This document shows positions 19,791-31,560 of a stretch of 64,000 bases of DNA, in pieces. The position numbers and the translations under genes were made by a program. The stretch comes from Planococcus kocurii. GTDB lineage: Bacteria; Bacillota; Bacilli; Bacillales_A; Planococcaceae. Numbering within the stretch: position 1 is the first letter of the stretch; each line of letters starts with the position of its first letter. The stretch is taken from NCBI RefSeq assembly GCF_001465835.2, contig NZ_CP013661.2, positions 620,001 to 684,000 of the forward strand, in the 5' to 3' direction. A model generated the notes under the pieces. It was not told where the DNA came from. It did no database searches and saw only the letters and a list, made by a program, of their open reading frames with translations.

Positions 19791-20402
19791 ATGAACTTAA
19801 TTCCTACAGTAATCGAACAAACTAGCCGAGGCGAACGTGCTTACGATATTTACTCACGTTTGTTAAAAGACCGCGTCATTATGCTAGGTAGTGCAATTGA
19901 TGATAACGTTGCAAACTCTATTGTGGCGCAACTTCTATTCCTTGAAGCAGAAGATCCAGATAAGGATATTTCAATCTACATTAACAGCCCAGGTGGTAGT
20001 ATCACAGCTGGTATGGCGATTTATGATACGATGCAGTTTATCCGTCCAGACGTTCAAACAATCTGTATCGGTATGGCTGCTTCAATGGGTGCTTTCCTAC
20101 TTGCAGCAGGAACAAAAGGCAAACGCCTTGCACTTCCAAATGCTGAAGTAATGATTCACCAACCGCTTGGTGGTGCCCAAGGACAAGCGACTGAAATCGA
20201 AATTGCAGCAAAACGCATTCTTCACCTTCGCGAAAAATTAAACCAGATTCTTTCTGAGCGTACAGGTCAGCCAATCGAAGTTATCGCTAAAGATACAGAT
20301 CGCGATAACTTCATGACAGCAGAACGCGCACTTGAATACGGCTTAATCGACCAAGTGATTACACGTAGCAAATTGCCTGAAAACCACAAAAAAGAAAACT
20401 AA
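19791..20402 (+). CDS. clpP: ATP-dependent Clp protease proteolytic subunit
   Basis: Serine peptidase of 203 residues that forms the tetradecameric chamber used with ClpX, ClpC and ClpE. The N terminus [20 protein letters not shown] is nearly invariant in Bacillales. The nucleophile is Ser98 in GMAASMGAF, His123 is in MIHQPLGG, and the catalytic Asp is near 172 in the ATERALEYG region's preceding DRDNF segment. It recognises SsrA-tagged substrates made by the tmRNA encoded at 7209. Controlled by the CtsR site upstream; monocistronic. Confidence 0.98.
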   Translation: MNLIPTVIEQTSRGERAYDIYSRLLKDRVIMLGSAIDDNVANSIVAQLLFLEAEDPDKDISIYINSPGGSITAGMAIYDTMQFIRPDVQTICIGMAASMGAFLLAAGTKGKRLALPNAEVMIHQPLGGAQGQATEIEIAAKRILHLREKLNQILSERTGQPIEVIAKDTDRDNFMTAERALEYGLIDQVITRSKLPENHKKEN

Positions 20403-20409
20403 ATCAAGC

Positions 20410-20446
20410 AAAAAACTCACAGTCATCTTTGACTGTGAGTTTTTTT
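20410..20446. terminator. Bidirectional terminator between clpP and crh
   Basis: AAACTCACAGTCA/TGACTGTGAGTTT with A and T tracts on either side, able to end clpP (plus) and crh (minus). Confidence 0.9.
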
Positions 20447-20494
20447 ATACGTTTCGTTTGTGGAAGTTACTTGAAATAATAGATTGCTGCTTTT

Positions 20495-20752
20495 TTACGC
20501 TTCTTTTTCAATAATCTCCGATAAAGACTGAACCGCTTTTTCTTCATCCAAGCCTTCTGCAGAAATGGTGACTTCTGTTCCTTTACTAATTGCCAAGCTC
20601 ATAATTCCCATAATACTTTTGGCGTTTACTTTCTTATTGTCTTTTTCCAAATAAACATCTGCGCTGTATCGATTTGCTTCTTGAACAAATAACGCTGCTT
20701 GTCTTGCTTGAAGACCTGATTTTAATCGTACTTTTACTTGTTTTTCAACCAT
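20495..20752 (-). CDS. crh: HPr-like catabolite repression protein Crh
   Basis: HPr paralogue of 85 residues. Position 15 is Gln rather than the phosphotransferase His, and the regulatory Ser46 is present in NAKSIMG, the combination that defines Crh. HPr kinase (encoded at 36424) would phosphorylate Ser46 to allow CcpA co-repression. Residue 18 is Gln where Bacillus Crh has Pro. It follows whiA, as in Bacillus, and closes the operon before a shared terminator. Confidence 0.93.
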   Translation of the reverse strand: MVEKQVKVRLKSGLQARQAALFVQEANRYSADVYLEKDNKKVNAKSIMGIMSLAISKGTEVTISAEGLDEEKAVQSLSEIIEKEA

Positions 20753-20803
20753 ACGGATCCTCCTCCAAAACTCAACTCTCTTCTATATAAACGAACAGCC
20801 TAG

Positions 20804-21754
20804 CTAGCGGCCGATCATTTCTCCATTTCTCAGGGATGCTGCAATCTCATCAATTTTTCGCAGACGATGGTTTACCCCCGACTTGCTGACGGTTCCGCCC
20901 GATACCATTTCCCCTAGCTCTTTTAACGTCACATCTTGACACTCTACCCGGAGTCTGGCGATTTCACGTAGTCTTTCAGGCAATTGGTCAATGCCAATTG
21001 TTTGGTCGATAAATCGAATATTTTCTACTTGCCGCAATGCCGCATCGATGGTTTTGTTTAAGTTAGCGGTTTCACAATTTACTAACCGATTAACGCTATT
21101 ACGCATATCTCGAATAATTCGAACATCCTCAAATTTCAATAAAGCAGAATGTGCGCCTGTAATGCTTAGAAAATCAGAAATTTTTTCTGCTTCTTTCAGG
21201 TAAGTCACAAATCCTTTTTTACGTTCAATCGTTTTGCTATTCAAACGAAATTCGTTCATTAATTCAACTAACGAGTCTGCATGGTCTTTGTAGAGCGAGT
21301 AAATTTCGAGATGGTAAGATGACGTTTCAGGATTATTGACAGATCCTCCAGCTAAAAAGGCACCTCGGATATACGAACGTTTGCAACAGTTCTTTTCAAT
21401 CAGCGACTTGACAATCTGGTGCTGGAATTGAAATCCTTCAGTCAAAATTTCGAGATCTTCGAGAATATGCTTAGCGCCTTCTCGGATTCTACAAATGTAA
21501 ATATTATTCTTTTTTAAGCGCATCTTTTTTCTAACCAGCAATTCGACGGGATAAGTTTTGTAAAAACGTTTTAATAACGTGTAAATACGGCGGGCGATCG
21601 CCGCATTCTCAGTTTGAATATCCAGGCTCAATTGCCGATTGGAAAACGATAGAGTGCCATTCATCCGGATCATTGCGGAAAGCTCTGCTTTGCCGCAGCA
21701 ATCATCTATCTCTATTTGTGTCATTTCTTTTTTTGTTTCGGATGCAAAAGACAA
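20804..21754 (-). CDS. whiA: Sporulation/division regulator WhiA
   Basis: DNA-binding protein of 316 residues with a degenerate LAGLIDADG homing-endonuclease domain ([15 protein letters not shown] at about 130-145) and a C-terminal helix-turn-helix ([20 protein letters not shown]). In non-filamentous Firmicutes it influences division and chromosome segregation. The start is TTG at 21754 ([10 protein letters not shown] in the usual alignment), supported by AAAGGAGG. It lies 23 bases after yvcK. Confidence 0.95.
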   Translation of the reverse strand: MSFASETKKEMTQIEIDDCCGKAELSAMIRMNGTLSFSNRQLSLDIQTENAAIARRIYTLLKRFYKTYPVELLVRKKMRLKKNNIYICRIREGAKHILEDLEILTEGFQFQHQIVKSLIEKNCCKRSYIRGAFLAGGSVNNPETSSYHLEIYSLYKDHADSLVELMNEFRLNSKTIERKKGFVTYLKEAEKISDFLSITGAHSALLKFEDVRIIRDMRNSVNRLVNCETANLNKTIDAALRQVENIRFIDQTIGIDQLPERLREIARLRVECQDVTLKELGEMVSGGTVSKSGVNHRLRKIDEIAASLRNGEMIGR

Positions 21755-21777
21755 AATTCGTTCCTCCTTTCAAAGCG

Positions 21778-22773
21778 TCAAAAATACAACTGCTTCGAAT
21801 CTTCACTAGCACGGCCATCAGCATATTCGAATAACCATTCTGCAACTTTCGTCGGCTCGTGACGTACAGTTTCTCCAGAGATATTAGCAATGTCTTTTCT
21901 GTAGACTTCGAGACCCATTTTTTTCAGGCGCTCTTCGTCATACTCAACAGGCCATGCTTTCTCTTTTTCGTAACGTTCTGCAATGTTAGACGGCATTTGG
22001 ACTTTATCAATTAGAATAGCATCTAGAAATTTTTCTCCGACATGATTGTAAAGTGCTTGAACATGGTCAGAGGCTGTATATTGATAAGTCTCCCCTGCTT
22101 GTGTCATTAAATTACAGATGTATATTTTCTTTGCCTTAGCAGCTATGACTGCTTTTTTAATATCTTTCACTAACAAGTTCGGCAAAATACTGGTGTATAA
22201 AGAACCTGGACCCACAACAATTACGTCTGCATTTTTAATTGCTGCAATTGTTGCAGGCAAGGCTTTAACATCATGTGGTTCAATAAACACACTTTTAATT
22301 GGCTGTAAATAGGCAGGAATTTTGGATTCCCCTTTTATAATCGTCCCATCTTCTAGCTCTGCGCTAAGCGTAACAATTTGGTTGGCGGCAGGTAAAACCG
22401 TGCCATTGACACTTAATACACGACTCATTTCGCGGACTGCATGGGAAAAGTCGCCTGTAATATCCGTCAATGCCGCGAGCATTAGATTACCCAAAGAATG
22501 ACCGTCAAGATCTAAGGAGTGCTTAAATCGATATTGGAACATTTCAGCAACTAAAGGTTCTGTATCTGATAATGCTGCCATAACATTTCGAATATCTCCC
22601 GGGGGTGGAATATCCAGGTCATTTCTTAAGCGTCCCGAACTTCCACCATCGTCTGCAACTGTTACAATAGCCGTCAAATCCAGTGGATACAATTTTAACC
22701 CACGCAACAATGTAGACAGTCCCGTGCCGCCGCCTAAAATAACGATACGTTTCCGGTGCTGATTATGTTCCAT
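21778..22773 (-). CDS. yvcK: Gluconeogenesis/cell-wall factor YvcK (GlmR)
   Basis: UDP-GlcNAc-binding protein of 331 residues, in the CofD-like fold. It has GGGTGLSTLLRGLK at the N terminus and VADDGGSSGRLRNDL, the substrate-site segment. In Bacillus it is needed on gluconeogenic carbon and stimulates GlmS. It lies between rapZ (four bases) and whiA in a conserved operon. The ATG follows a GGAT-type site. Confidence 0.95.
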   Translation of the reverse strand: MEHNQHRKRIVILGGGTGLSTLLRGLKLYPLDLTAIVTVADDGGSSGRLRNDLDIPPPGDIRNVMAALSDTEPLVAEMFQYRFKHSLDLDGHSLGNLMLAALTDITGDFSHAVREMSRVLSVNGTVLPAANQIVTLSAELEDGTIIKGESKIPAYLQPIKSVFIEPHDVKALPATIAAIKNADVIVVGPGSLYTSILPNLLVKDIKKAVIAAKAKKIYICNLMTQAGETYQYTASDHVQALYNHVGEKFLDAILIDKVQMPSNIAERYEKEKAWPVEYDEERLKKMGLEVYRKDIANISGETVRHEPTKVAEWLFEYADGRASEDSKQLYF

Positions 22774-22777
22774 GCAC

Positions 22778-23659
22778 TCAATCCTTTCTAATTTTAATGT
22801 CTCTATGCGTGATAATCACTTTATTATTCTGTGCCAGAAGCTTGCCATAGTACTCAGCTAACGTAACCGAGCGGTGTTGGCCTCCTGTACAACCGAAGGC
22901 GATAACAAGTTGTGCCTTCCCTTCATTTTTGTACTGTGGAATCATAAACTGCAGTAAATCAGTTAATTTTTCTAGCAGCGTTTGCGTTTCTTGCCATTTT
23001 AGTACATAGCTCGACACTCGCTCATCAAGCCCTGTTAGCGGATTCAACTCTTCAATATAATAAGGGTTTGGTAAAAAGCGTACATCAAACACCAAATCAG
23101 CATCAATCGGCATGCCGTGTTTAAATCCGAAAGACAAGACGTTTACGGTAAAGACATTACTGGTCTTTGATGAAAAATCGGCGATGATTCGTTCTTTTAG
23201 TTGGCGAGGCTTCATGTTAGAAGTATTGTATATATGCTGTGCTCTCCCTTGAAGGTCACTCAGCATATCGCGCTCTTTTTTGATGCCACCCAAAACCAAT
23301 CCACCGGGTGACAGTGGATGAGATCTTCTCGTTTCCTTGTAGCGGCTCACTAAGGTTTCGTTTTCTGCATCCAAAAATAGAATCGTGATGGAGACATTCG
23401 GATCTTGTGATAGGTGGTCAATTGCGTCTACTAAACTATCAAAAAAATCGCCTCCGCGCAAATCCATAACTGCAGCTACGCGCTTCATCGATTTTCCCGA
23501 ATCTCTCATCAAATTGATAAACGTTGGCAATAACGTGGGAGGCAAATTATCGATTGTAAAAAAACCTAAATCTTCAAAGCTTTGGATTGCGACCGTTTTA
23601 CCTGCACCTGACATGCCTGTAATAATGATTAACTCTGTTTCTTCTTTATGCTTTTCCAT
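22778..23659 (-). CDS. rapZ: RNase adapter/nucleotide-binding protein RapZ (YvcJ)
   Basis: P-loop protein of 293 residues. The Walker A is GMSGAGKT near residue 15, followed by [11 protein letters not shown]. The C-terminal domain ends with [15 protein letters not shown], typical of the RNA-binding part of RapZ. In Bacillus, YvcJ hydrolyses GTP and affects competence, which is of interest because comK is nearby. It overlaps the end of the nudix gene by 14 bases. Confidence 0.95.
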   Translation of the reverse strand: MEKHKEETELIIITGMSGAGKTVAIQSFEDLGFFTIDNLPPTLLPTFINLMRDSGKSMKRVAAVMDLRGGDFFDSLVDAIDHLSQDPNVSITILFLDAENETLVSRYKETRRSHPLSPGGLVLGGIKKERDMLSDLQGRAQHIYNTSNMKPRQLKERIIADFSSKTSNVFTVNVLSFGFKHGMPIDADLVFDVRFLPNPYYIEELNPLTGLDERVSSYVLKWQETQTLLEKLTDLLQFMIPQYKNEGKAQLVIAFGCTGGQHRSVTLAEYYGKLLAQNNKVIITHRDIKIRKD

Positions 23660-24137
23660 TAGGATGATTCACCTCTTCAATTGATGATTGGATGGTTTCT
23701 TTGATCAGCTGAAATTCTGGCGTATAGTAGAATGTCCCGTACTGAACTCCTTGCTGGTTAGCTGCAAATTGCAGATTGGTCCGGTCCCCTTCAGCCATTG
23801 GCAAAGATGCCAACGCTTCTACTGGATGCCACTCTAACAGCCCCTCGGTCGTTTCTTGAAATAACTCTCCAATTACGCGGTTTGCAGCGAACGTAAACAA
23901 CATCCACTCATCCACCGTTTTTTCATGTTCTTGAATCATCATGGTATAGACCCCTTTTAAATGTGTACCTATTGGGGTAGCATTCGTTTCTTCTTTGAAC
24001 TCACGGACTGCAGCTTCGATAATCGATTCTCCGGCTTCCATTTTACCACCGGGCGCTACATACCAATCACGTCGTGGTTTTTTCAATAATAATACTTGTC
24101 CATTTTCAATGACTAATAAATTCGCGATTCGCTGCAC
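23646..24137 (-). CDS. Nudix hydrolase (YvcI type)
   Basis: Hydrolase of nucleoside diphosphate-linked compounds. The Nudix box is complete: [21 protein letters not shown] in two parts with the REXXEE core. Several starts are possible. I chose the GTG at 24135-24137 because GGAG precedes it and because a promoter -10 (TATAAT) overlaps the ATG at 24173, so that ATG would not be transcribed. A GTG at 24146 is the alternative that matches the length of Bacillus YvcI. First gene of the nudix-rapZ-yvcK-whiA-crh operon. Confidence 0.85.
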   Translation of the reverse strand: MQRIANLLVIENGQVLLLKKPRRDWYVAPGGKMEAGESIIEAAVREFKEETNATPIGTHLKGVYTMMIQEHEKTVDEWMLFTFAANRVIGELFQETTEGLLEWHPVEALASLPMAEGDRTNLQFAANQQGVQYGTFYYTPEFQLIKETIQSSIEEVNHPNGKA

Positions 24138-24171
24138 ATTCGACACTCCGTCTCTATTGTAAACTCTCTCC

Positions 24172-24201
24172 ATTATACATCTATCCTGGCGTGTCATGCA
24201 A
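24172..24201 (-). promoter_or_regulatory. Promoter of the nudix-rapZ-yvcK-whiA-crh operon
   Basis: TTGCAT (24196-24201), an 18-bp spacer and a TG-preceded TATAAT (24172-24177). The leader is about 30 bases. Confidence 0.65.
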
Positions 24202-24204
24202 AAG

Positions 24205-24248
24205 AATAAAAAAAGAGGCTGTCTTTCGAGTTACTCGAAAGACAGCCC
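24205..24248 (-). terminator. Terminator of trxB
   Basis: GGCTGTCTTTCGAG pairs perfectly with CTCGAAAGACAGCC around a three-base loop, followed by TCTTTTTTTATT on the minus strand. It abuts the next operon's -35. Confidence 0.92.
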
Positions 24249-24339
24249 AACAAAATCTTTTATAAAAAGGGGGTCAATTTACTCTTCTTACTATAAACCT
24301 TATTCATGACAACCACGTTACAAAACAGTTAAAAACTAA

Positions 24340-25329
<990 letters not shown>

Positions 25330-25371
25330 TTAAATCGTATAAGATTCATGCGAAAGCTTCAACTTTTATGC

Positions 25372-26895
25372 CTATGATTCGATGTGTGGTAAGAAAACAG
25401 TTAGTTCTTTACTGTATTTTGTCAACGTAGCAACCGATATACCAAATTGATCCGCCAGTTCTTTTTTTGTGGTTTTTTCATTTTTAGAAGAGTGAATCAT
25501 ATATTCTGCAGCCGCAGCAAGAGCCGCGGGATTTTTGAATGCATAGTTCCTGCTAAAGCCTTTTTCTAGCAGTAAAAACCACAGTTGAAAGAGTTCTTCT
25601 TGCTGTTTTTTCACCATTCCATATGAGCCATAAAGAAGTTCTGCTGCTTCCATCGCACGCATAAAAGCCTTTTCAGCCGGAACGCTTTCTTTGAAAGGAT
25701 GACCAAGTGCATAACCCAAAACAAAAGTTTCCAAAACAGAAGGCTGATCAGATGCCAACCAATTTGGGTGTGAAATAATTTCTTGCTTATGTGCTGATTT
25801 GCCTAACAAAAACAAGCCGAATAACCGTTCACTTTTCTTTTGGTGATCCAGTTTTCCAACCAAATAATCTCGATCATGCTCAAGCGCATCGACGTGCGGC
25901 ATTTCTGAATGCTCGTTCCATGGCGCATAACCGTCTTTATCTGGGTCCATTTTTTTCAATTGATCCCAAGCTTGTCTTGACGCGTCTTCATGGCCTGAAT
26001 GATACGCAGCATGCGATAACCAAAAGTAAAACGCTGCATCACCTTCAAAGCCTTTTTTCTGCAAACTTTTGAGCCAGCGATAAGCTTCTTTGTATTTACC
26101 AACCAATGCAAAAGTCGCACCTAGTTTATAGCGATGCTCAAATACATAAGGTTGTATTTTTTTTAGCAAATCGAGTACATCATCCAATTCTGCGTTTTTT
26201 TCATAGTAATGAAAGACTGCTAAATTACACAAAGCGTGCAAATTGCCAGTATTTCTCCGCAGTACATCGTAAAGCAGCGCTTTCGCCATTTCTGCTTCTC
26301 CGATATAAAAGTAAGCCAAAGCTAAGTTATTGCAAGCTCCCCAAAAATCCGGCTTTCCTTCAATTAACTTTTCAAGCAATTCAATAGCACCGGTAAAATC
26401 ACCTTGCTCCATCATTCGACGTGCTTTTTCCTGTCGGTAATGGTGTTCGCTGTCCTGCAAGTCCCCGTCCTCATCAAAATTTTGCCAATCTTCTTGCTCG
26501 GCAAAATCAATAATTCCCATTGCTTCAGATGCATATTTCCCTTGTGTTTCATAAACCAAGTACTTTTTAGCAAATTTTCGAGCATCCCAAAACAAGCCCA
26601 TATGTGCATGGACTTCAGCAAGAAAATACAGAATGTCGGGTTCTTTTGAGTCTAGTTCATGTGCTGTATGCAGCACATCCATTGCCTGCTCAAACTCTTG
26701 TATTTCCATTAGCACAATTCCGTATTGCGTCAAAATGAGCGGATCTTTCGGACTCAACTCTGAAGCACGACGCAAATACTTATGTGCTTTTGAGTAATTT
26801 TCACGCTGAAGCTCTTTCAACGCTTTTCTGTAATAGAATTCTCCTGTCGGAATAAACGACAATACGTTTTTAGTATTTATTTTTTTATTCTCCAA
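25372..26895 (-). CDS. Tetratricopeptide repeat protein (YvcD type)
   Basis: Protein of 507 residues, cytoplasmic, rich in TPR helices: clear repeats at about residues 19-52 (ALKELQRENYSKAHKYL), 53-86, 170-205 (FTGAIELLEKLIEGKP) and 205-240. The C-terminal 40 residues resemble a helix-turn-helix (ELADQFGISVATLTKYSKEL). Function is unknown; a scaffold or assembly role is typical of such repeats. The start is TTG at 26895, six bases after GGAGG. Same position next to trxB as yvcD in Bacillus. Confidence 0.88.
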   Translation of the reverse strand: MENKKINTKNVLSFIPTGEFYYRKALKELQRENYSKAHKYLRRASELSPKDPLILTQYGIVLMEIQEFEQAMDVLHTAHELDSKEPDILYFLAEVHAHMGLFWDARKFAKKYLVYETQGKYASEAMGIIDFAEQEDWQNFDEDGDLQDSEHHYRQEKARRMMEQGDFTGAIELLEKLIEGKPDFWGACNNLALAYFYIGEAEMAKALLYDVLRRNTGNLHALCNLAVFHYYEKNAELDDVLDLLKKIQPYVFEHRYKLGATFALVGKYKEAYRWLKSLQKKGFEGDAAFYFWLSHAAYHSGHEDASRQAWDQLKKMDPDKDGYAPWNEHSEMPHVDALEHDRDYLVGKLDHQKKSERLFGLFLLGKSAHKQEIISHPNWLASDQPSVLETFVLGYALGHPFKESVPAEKAFMRAMEAAELLYGSYGMVKKQQEELFQLWFLLLEKGFSRNYAFKNPAALAAAAEYMIHSSKNEKTTKKELADQFGISVATLTKYSKELTVFLPHIES

Positions 26896-26909
26896 AATAT
26901 GCCTCCGAA

Positions 26910-26938
26910 AAAGTAAAAGAGACGATTTCCATCGTCTC
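26910..26938 (-). terminator. Terminator of the histidine operon
   Basis: GAGACGAT/ATCGTCTC with a four-base loop and TTTTACTTTTT on the minus strand, 38 bases past hisI. Confidence 0.85.
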
Positions 26939-26976
26939 CATACTCAAATATGCTGTAATTATAGCATATTTCCCTA

Positions 26977-27603
26977 TTATTTACTTGTCGCTTTTGTTTC
27001 ATGACGTTCTTTTAATACATTGGTCACTTTGTTAAAGTTTACCTTTTGTTCTTGTAAAAGCACCAACACATGATACAACAAATCGGCTGTTTCCATTGAT
27101 AGCTCTTCAGCGTCACGATTTTTGGCTGCGATAATCACTTCAGCTGCTTCTTCGCCTACTTTTTTACAAATTTTATCTATGCCTTCTTCAAACAGATAAG
27201 TCGTATACGCACCTTCAGGCATTTCTTTTTCACGCGCTTCGATTAACGCGGTCAATTGTGCGAACATATCGCCTGGAGATTCATTGCGCTCACCATGAAT
27301 GGTTTCAAAAAAGCAGCTATCCTTACCCGTATGACAAGCGGGTCCATTTGGAATTACTTCATAAATTAGCGAATCGCCGTCGCAATCTAATCGCACAGCC
27401 GTCACTTTTTGAGTGTTACCACTCGTCGCACCTTTGTTCCACAATTCACTACGGCTTCTTGAGTAAAGCCACGTTTCATTTGTAGCCATTGTTTTTTGGA
27501 CGGCTTCTTCGTTGGCATAAGCCAAAGTTAACACTTCTTTTGTTTCGGCATTCTGGATTATCACGGGAATCAGCCCGCTTGGATCATATTGTATGGTTGT
27601 CAT
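26977..27603 (-). CDS. hisI: Phosphoribosyl-AMP cyclohydrolase / phosphoribosyl-ATP pyrophosphatase
   Basis: Fused HisI-HisE enzyme of 208 residues performing steps 2 and 3 of histidine synthesis. The HisI part (about 1-115) carries [12 protein letters not shown], the metal ligands in RLDCDGDS and [10 protein letters not shown]. The HisE part (about 118-205) has [15 protein letters not shown] and [14 protein letters not shown]. Its ATG overlaps the hisF stop codon (ATGA). Last gene of the operon, followed by a terminator. Confidence 0.97.
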   Translation of the reverse strand: MTTIQYDPSGLIPVIIQNAETKEVLTLAYANEEAVQKTMATNETWLYSRSRSELWNKGATSGNTQKVTAVRLDCDGDSLIYEVIPNGPACHTGKDSCFFETIHGERNESPGDMFAQLTALIEAREKEMPEGAYTTYLFEEGIDKICKKVGEEAAEVIIAAKNRDAEELSMETADLLYHVLVLLQEQKVNFNKVTNVLKERHETKATSK

Positions 27604-28352
27604 CGGACGTTCACTCCCTCTTTCCGTAAATATTGCTTGACCTCATCTACACTGGTTTCTTTGTAATGGAAAATAGAGGCCGCTAAAGCAGCATCAGCAT
27701 CCACCATTTTAAAGACTTCGCTAAAATGTTCTTTGTTTCCTGCTCCACCACTGGCAATGACCGGTACTTCTACCGCTTCGCGTACAGCTTGTGTTAATTC
27801 CAAATCAAAACCGTCTTTCGAGCCGTCTTTGTCCATGCTCGTCAACAACAGTTCACCAGCTCCAAGCTCAACACTTCTTTTTGCCCATTCAACTGCGTCC
27901 CAATCAGTTTTGTTGCGACCACCATGTGTGTAAACGTCCCAGCTATCACCATTTTTCTTAGCATCAATTGCTACGACAATACATTGAGAACCAAAAAAGT
28001 CTGCGCCTTCTTTGATCAACTCAGGACGGTCAAGGGCAGCTGTGTTTAAAGAGACTTTATCAGCTCCGGCGCGCAACAAACGTTTCATGTCATCAAGACT
28101 GCGAATACCGCCACCTACTGTAAACGGAATCGACAGTTCTGTTGCAACAATTTTCACGACTTCGACCATCGTTTCCTTGCCTTCGTGAGAAGCCGAAATG
28201 TCCAAAAACACCAATTCATCCGCCCCTTGCTCATCATAAAAACGAGCCAATTCAACAGGATCTCCCGCATCACGCAGCGAAACGAAACTAACGCCTTTGA
28301 CGACACGTCCTTCTTTTACATCAAGACAGGGAATAATGCGTTTTGTCAACAT
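27600..28352 (-). CDS. hisF: Imidazole glycerol phosphate synthase, cyclase subunit
   Basis: TIM-barrel cyclase of 250 residues that works with HisH. It has [15 protein letters not shown] (catalytic Asp near 11), [12 protein letters not shown] and the phosphate site VIASGGAGN. The second catalytic Asp lies in [13 protein letters not shown]-like LLTSMDKDG. It overlaps hisA by seven bases and hisI by four, so the subunits are made by coupled translation. Confidence 0.97.
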   Translation of the reverse strand: MLTKRIIPCLDVKEGRVVKGVSFVSLRDAGDPVELARFYDEQGADELVFLDISASHEGKETMVEVVKIVATELSIPFTVGGGIRSLDDMKRLLRAGADKVSLNTAALDRPELIKEGADFFGSQCIVVAIDAKKNGDSWDVYTHGGRNKTDWDAVEWAKRSVELGAGELLLTSMDKDGSKDGFDLELTQAVREAVEVPVIASGGAGNKEHFSEVFKMVDADAALAASIFHYKETSVDEVKQYLRKEGVNVR

Positions 28353-29074
28353 GACAAAACCTCCTCCAGCGTAAAACGTTTTTCATAAAGTGCTTTCCCT
28401 ATAATAACACCTGCGATGTTACTTTGCGCAGATGCTTCTTTAACATTTCGTACATCTTCTAGCGAACCAATGCCACCTGAAACAATGACTTGTGCTGATT
28501 CAGCACCCACCAACGATTTATTGGCGGTAATATTTGGTCCTGCGAGCGTGCCGTCTGTTGCAATATCTGTATAGATAAAATGTTTTGCACCTTTTTGCGC
28601 GAAATAATCCGCTACTTCTGTCGCTGCTTGTCCAGATGTCTCGATCCAGCCCTCTGTTGCAGCCATGCCATTTTTCGCATCAATACCGATCACAATTTGG
28701 TCGGCTCCAAATTCTTCAATAAACGATACAGCAAGTTCCGGATTACGGATTGCTAGGCTGCCGATAATGACACGTGCTACACCATTTGATAAATAATGCT
28801 GGATATCTTCACGAGTTCGAATGCCTCCGCCGACTTGTACTTTAGCACCGAGCTTTGCGGCTTCAATGACCACTTGATCGTTAATGCGGATGCCGTCTTT
28901 GGCACCGTCTAAGTCGACCATATGTATCCACTCTGCACCAGCTTCTACGAATTTCCGAGCCATTTCGACTGGTGAATCTCCGTAGATGGTTTCCTGAGTA
29001 TAATCTCCTTGAAATAGGCGTACACATTTGCCATCCCTTAAATCAATCGCAGGATAGATTTGAAACTTAGACAT
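28346..29074 (-). CDS. hisA: ProFAR isomerase
   Basis: Phosphoribosylformimino-5-aminoimidazole carboxamide ribotide isomerase, a TIM barrel of 242 residues. It has [28 protein letters not shown] and [12 protein letters not shown]. The start at 29074 (MSKFQIYPA) follows AGGAGG; the longer frame start at 29092 lies upstream of that site. It overlaps the hisH stop by eight bases. Confidence 0.97.
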   Translation of the reverse strand: MSKFQIYPAIDLRDGKCVRLFQGDYTQETIYGDSPVEMARKFVEAGAEWIHMVDLDGAKDGIRINDQVVIEAAKLGAKVQVGGGIRTREDIQHYLSNGVARVIIGSLAIRNPELAVSFIEEFGADQIVIGIDAKNGMAATEGWIETSGQAATEVADYFAQKGAKHFIYTDIATDGTLAGPNITANKSLVGAESAQVIVSGGIGSLEDVRNVKEASAQSNIAGVIIGKALYEKRFTLEEVLSC

Positions 29075-29696
29075 GTAGGTTCCTCCTAACATTTGAAATC
29101 CATTGTTCTAATAAATAATGGCCAAAATCACCTGATTTTTCTGGATGGAATTGCATACCCGTTATCAAACCTGTCCCGACTACTCCCGGAACGTTGAGGC
29201 CTCCGTAGCTTGCTGTAGCTAAAACTTCTTGCTGCTTTGTATTTATCGCTAAAAAAGAATGTACAAAGTACACGTGCGTATCACTTAATACATCCTCTAA
29301 CCAATACGGCATATGCGAAAATTCCAAACGGTTCCAGCCCATATGAGGAATTCGGTATGTGCCTTTTTCAAAACGACGAATTTGTCCTGTCAGTAACCCC
29401 AAACCTTTTGTCGGTTTCACTTCCGAACTATCTTCATATAACAACTGCATACCGAGACAAATTCCAAGAAGCGGAATATTTTTTTCTGGCAATGATTGGA
29501 TAAATCCTGAAAGTCCTTTGTCATTTAACAACTCCATAGCATCTGGAAAAGCACCGACTCCTGGCAGCAAAATCCCTTCTGCTTCGAGCAGCACCGCAGG
29601 GTCATCGGATACAATCACTGTACATTCCAGCTTTTTTAACGCTTGCTCGACACTGAATAAGTTGCCCATGCCGTAATCAATAATGCCAATGATCAT
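29067..29696 (-). CDS. hisH: Imidazole glycerol phosphate synthase, glutamine amidotransferase subunit
   Basis: Class I glutaminase of 209 residues feeding ammonia to HisF. It has IDYGMGNLFSVEQAL, the nucleophile in LLGICLGMQLL (Cys near 80) and the His-x-Glu pair in QFHPEKSG. Overlaps hisB by four bases (ATGA). Confidence 0.97.
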   Translation of the reverse strand: MIIGIIDYGMGNLFSVEQALKKLECTVIVSDDPAVLLEAEGILLPGVGAFPDAMELLNDKGLSGFIQSLPEKNIPLLGICLGMQLLYEDSSEVKPTKGLGLLTGQIRRFEKGTYRIPHMGWNRLEFSHMPYWLEDVLSDTHVYFVHSFLAINTKQQEVLATASYGGLNVPGVVGTGLITGMQFHPEKSGDFGHYLLEQWISNVRRNLHV

Positions 29697-30280
29697 GTGA
29701 GCAACCCCTTTGTTGATGGTACACCTTTAACTCGTGGATCAATCATCGTCGCTTCATCAAGCGCACGTGCTAGCGCTTTAAAGATTGCTTCGATAATATG
29801 GTGCGTATTTTTTCCGTAATGAACGATAACGTGGACGTTCATCCTTGATTCTAGCGCAAATTTCCAAAGGAATTCCTGGATCAATTCCGTATCAAACGTT
29901 CCTACTTTTTCAGTCAGCGGCTGACTACGGAATTCCAGATGTGGGCGATTTGAACAATCAATAATTACTTGAGCTAACGCATCATCCATTGGTACAAATG
30001 CGTTGCCGTAGCGACGTATGCCTTTTTTATCGCCAAGTGCTTCTTTAACAGCTTGACCTAAAACAATGCCAATATCTTCAGTAGTGTGGTGGTCATCGAT
30101 GTGCGTATCGCCATCTGCCGTAATATCGCCATCAAATAAGCCATGTTTAATAAACAAATCCAGCATATGATCCATAAATGGAACACCTGTATCAATTACC
30201 GATTTCCCTTCACCATCTAAGAAAAATTTGATGGCTACTTTGGTTTCATTGGTATTGCGTTTGATTTCAGCTTTTCTCAT
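29693..30280 (-). CDS. hisB: Imidazoleglycerol-phosphate dehydratase
   Basis: Monofunctional dehydratase of 195 residues, Mn-dependent. It has RNTNETKV, GVPFMDHML and HIDDHHTTEDIGI with the metal-binding histidines. The start at 30280 overlaps the hisD stop (ATGA) and follows AGGGGAACC; the longer frame at 30301 lies inside hisD. No phosphatase domain is fused, as expected for Firmicutes. Confidence 0.97.
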   Translation of the reverse strand: MRKAEIKRNTNETKVAIKFFLDGEGKSVIDTGVPFMDHMLDLFIKHGLFDGDITADGDTHIDDHHTTEDIGIVLGQAVKEALGDKKGIRRYGNAFVPMDDALAQVIIDCSNRPHLEFRSQPLTEKVGTFDTELIQEFLWKFALESRMNVHVIVHYGKNTHHIIEAIFKALARALDEATMIDPRVKGVPSTKGLLT

Positions 30281-31560
30281 AATCGGTTCCCCTTTTCCCA
30301 CGACCGCGATTCGACTGCACGCGCATGGCCTTCTAATCCTTCAAGACGTGCTAGACGAGCAATTTTTTCTTTATTGTTTTGCCAAGCCTGTTCGCTATAA
30401 CGGATAATGCTGGTTCTTTTAATAAAATCATAAACAGATAAAGCACTCGAAAAACGTGCCGTGCTGTTTGTTGGCAATACGTGATTCGTTCCTGCAAAAT
30501 AATCGCCAATTGGTTCAGACGAAAACCTTCCGATAAAAATGGCACCGGCGTGGCGAATCTTCTCCGCGACTGATTCTGCATCTTCTGTCATAATTTCCAA
30601 ATGTTCAGGCGCTAGTTGATTGGCGGCTGTAATCAGCTCTTCTACCGTTTGCCCTAGATAAATCATGCTGTGATTTATCATCGCTGGACTCGCAATGGCT
30701 TGACGAGGCAAGTTTGCTAATTGACGCTTTACTTCTTTAGAAACCGCATCAGCCAATTGTTCGCTAGTCGTTAATAACACAGCGCTCGCCATCGGATCAT
30801 GTTCTGCTTGTGACAATAAATCAGCTGCCACTTCATCAGCATATGCGGAATCATCCGCAATTATCGCGATTTCACTTGGTCCAGCAATCATATCAATCGC
30901 CACGTCACCATTCACTTCTCGTTTAGCAAGCGCAACAAAAATATTGCCCGGACCGGTAATTTTATCAACGGGTGCGATAGATTCCGTGCCGTATGCTAAA
31001 GCTGCGATTGCTTGGGCACCACCTGATTTATAAACTTCTGTAATGCCAAGAATATGAGCCGATGCGAGTACTCCGTCAGACAATGTGCCGTCTTTACTCG
31101 GTGGTGAAATTAAGACAATGCGTGATACGCCTGCTACTTGTGCCGGAATGACGTTCATCAACACAGATGAAGGATATGCAGCTGTGCCACCTGGTACGTA
31201 AAGTCCAGCTGACTCGATAGCTGTAACACGCTGTGCAACATACGAACCATCATCGTTATCTAAACGGTAGCCTTGTTGTTGCTGACTTTCATGGTACTTC
31301 CGAATATTCGCCGCAGCTTCAGTTAAGTCCGTTAACAATTGCGGGTCAAAACGGTCGACTGCTTGCGAAATTTCTTCTTCTGTCACACGTAAAGAGGTTA
31401 ATTTAGCACCATCCCATTTTTCTGTAAAGCGAAACATCGCTCTGTCCCCGTGATCTTTCACTTCTTGAATAATCGCTTTTACCGCTGTAACTTGCTGTTC
31501 CGTGCCTTCTGCAATCGTTCTTCTGATGGAAATTCCTGAAGATAAACGAGTCACTTTCAT
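30277..31560 (-). CDS. hisD: Histidinol dehydrogenase
   Basis: Zinc enzyme of 427 residues oxidising histidinol to histidine in two NAD-dependent steps. It carries [53 protein letters not shown] and the late [10 protein letters not shown]. Overlaps hisG by four bases. Confidence 0.97.
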   Translation of the reverse strand: MKVTRLSSGISIRRTIAEGTEQQVTAVKAIIQEVKDHGDRAMFRFTEKWDGAKLTSLRVTEEEISQAVDRFDPQLLTDLTEAAANIRKYHESQQQQGYRLDNDDGSYVAQRVTAIESAGLYVPGGTAAYPSSVLMNVIPAQVAGVSRIVLISPPSKDGTLSDGVLASAHILGITEVYKSGGAQAIAALAYGTESIAPVDKITGPGNIFVALAKREVNGDVAIDMIAGPSEIAIIADDSAYADEVAADLLSQAEHDPMASAVLLTTSEQLADAVSKEVKRQLANLPRQAIASPAMINHSMIYLGQTVEELITAANQLAPEHLEIMTEDAESVAEKIRHAGAIFIGRFSSEPIGDYFAGTNHVLPTNSTARFSSALSVYDFIKRTSIIRYSEQAWQNNKEKIARLARLEGLEGHARAVESRSWEKGNRL

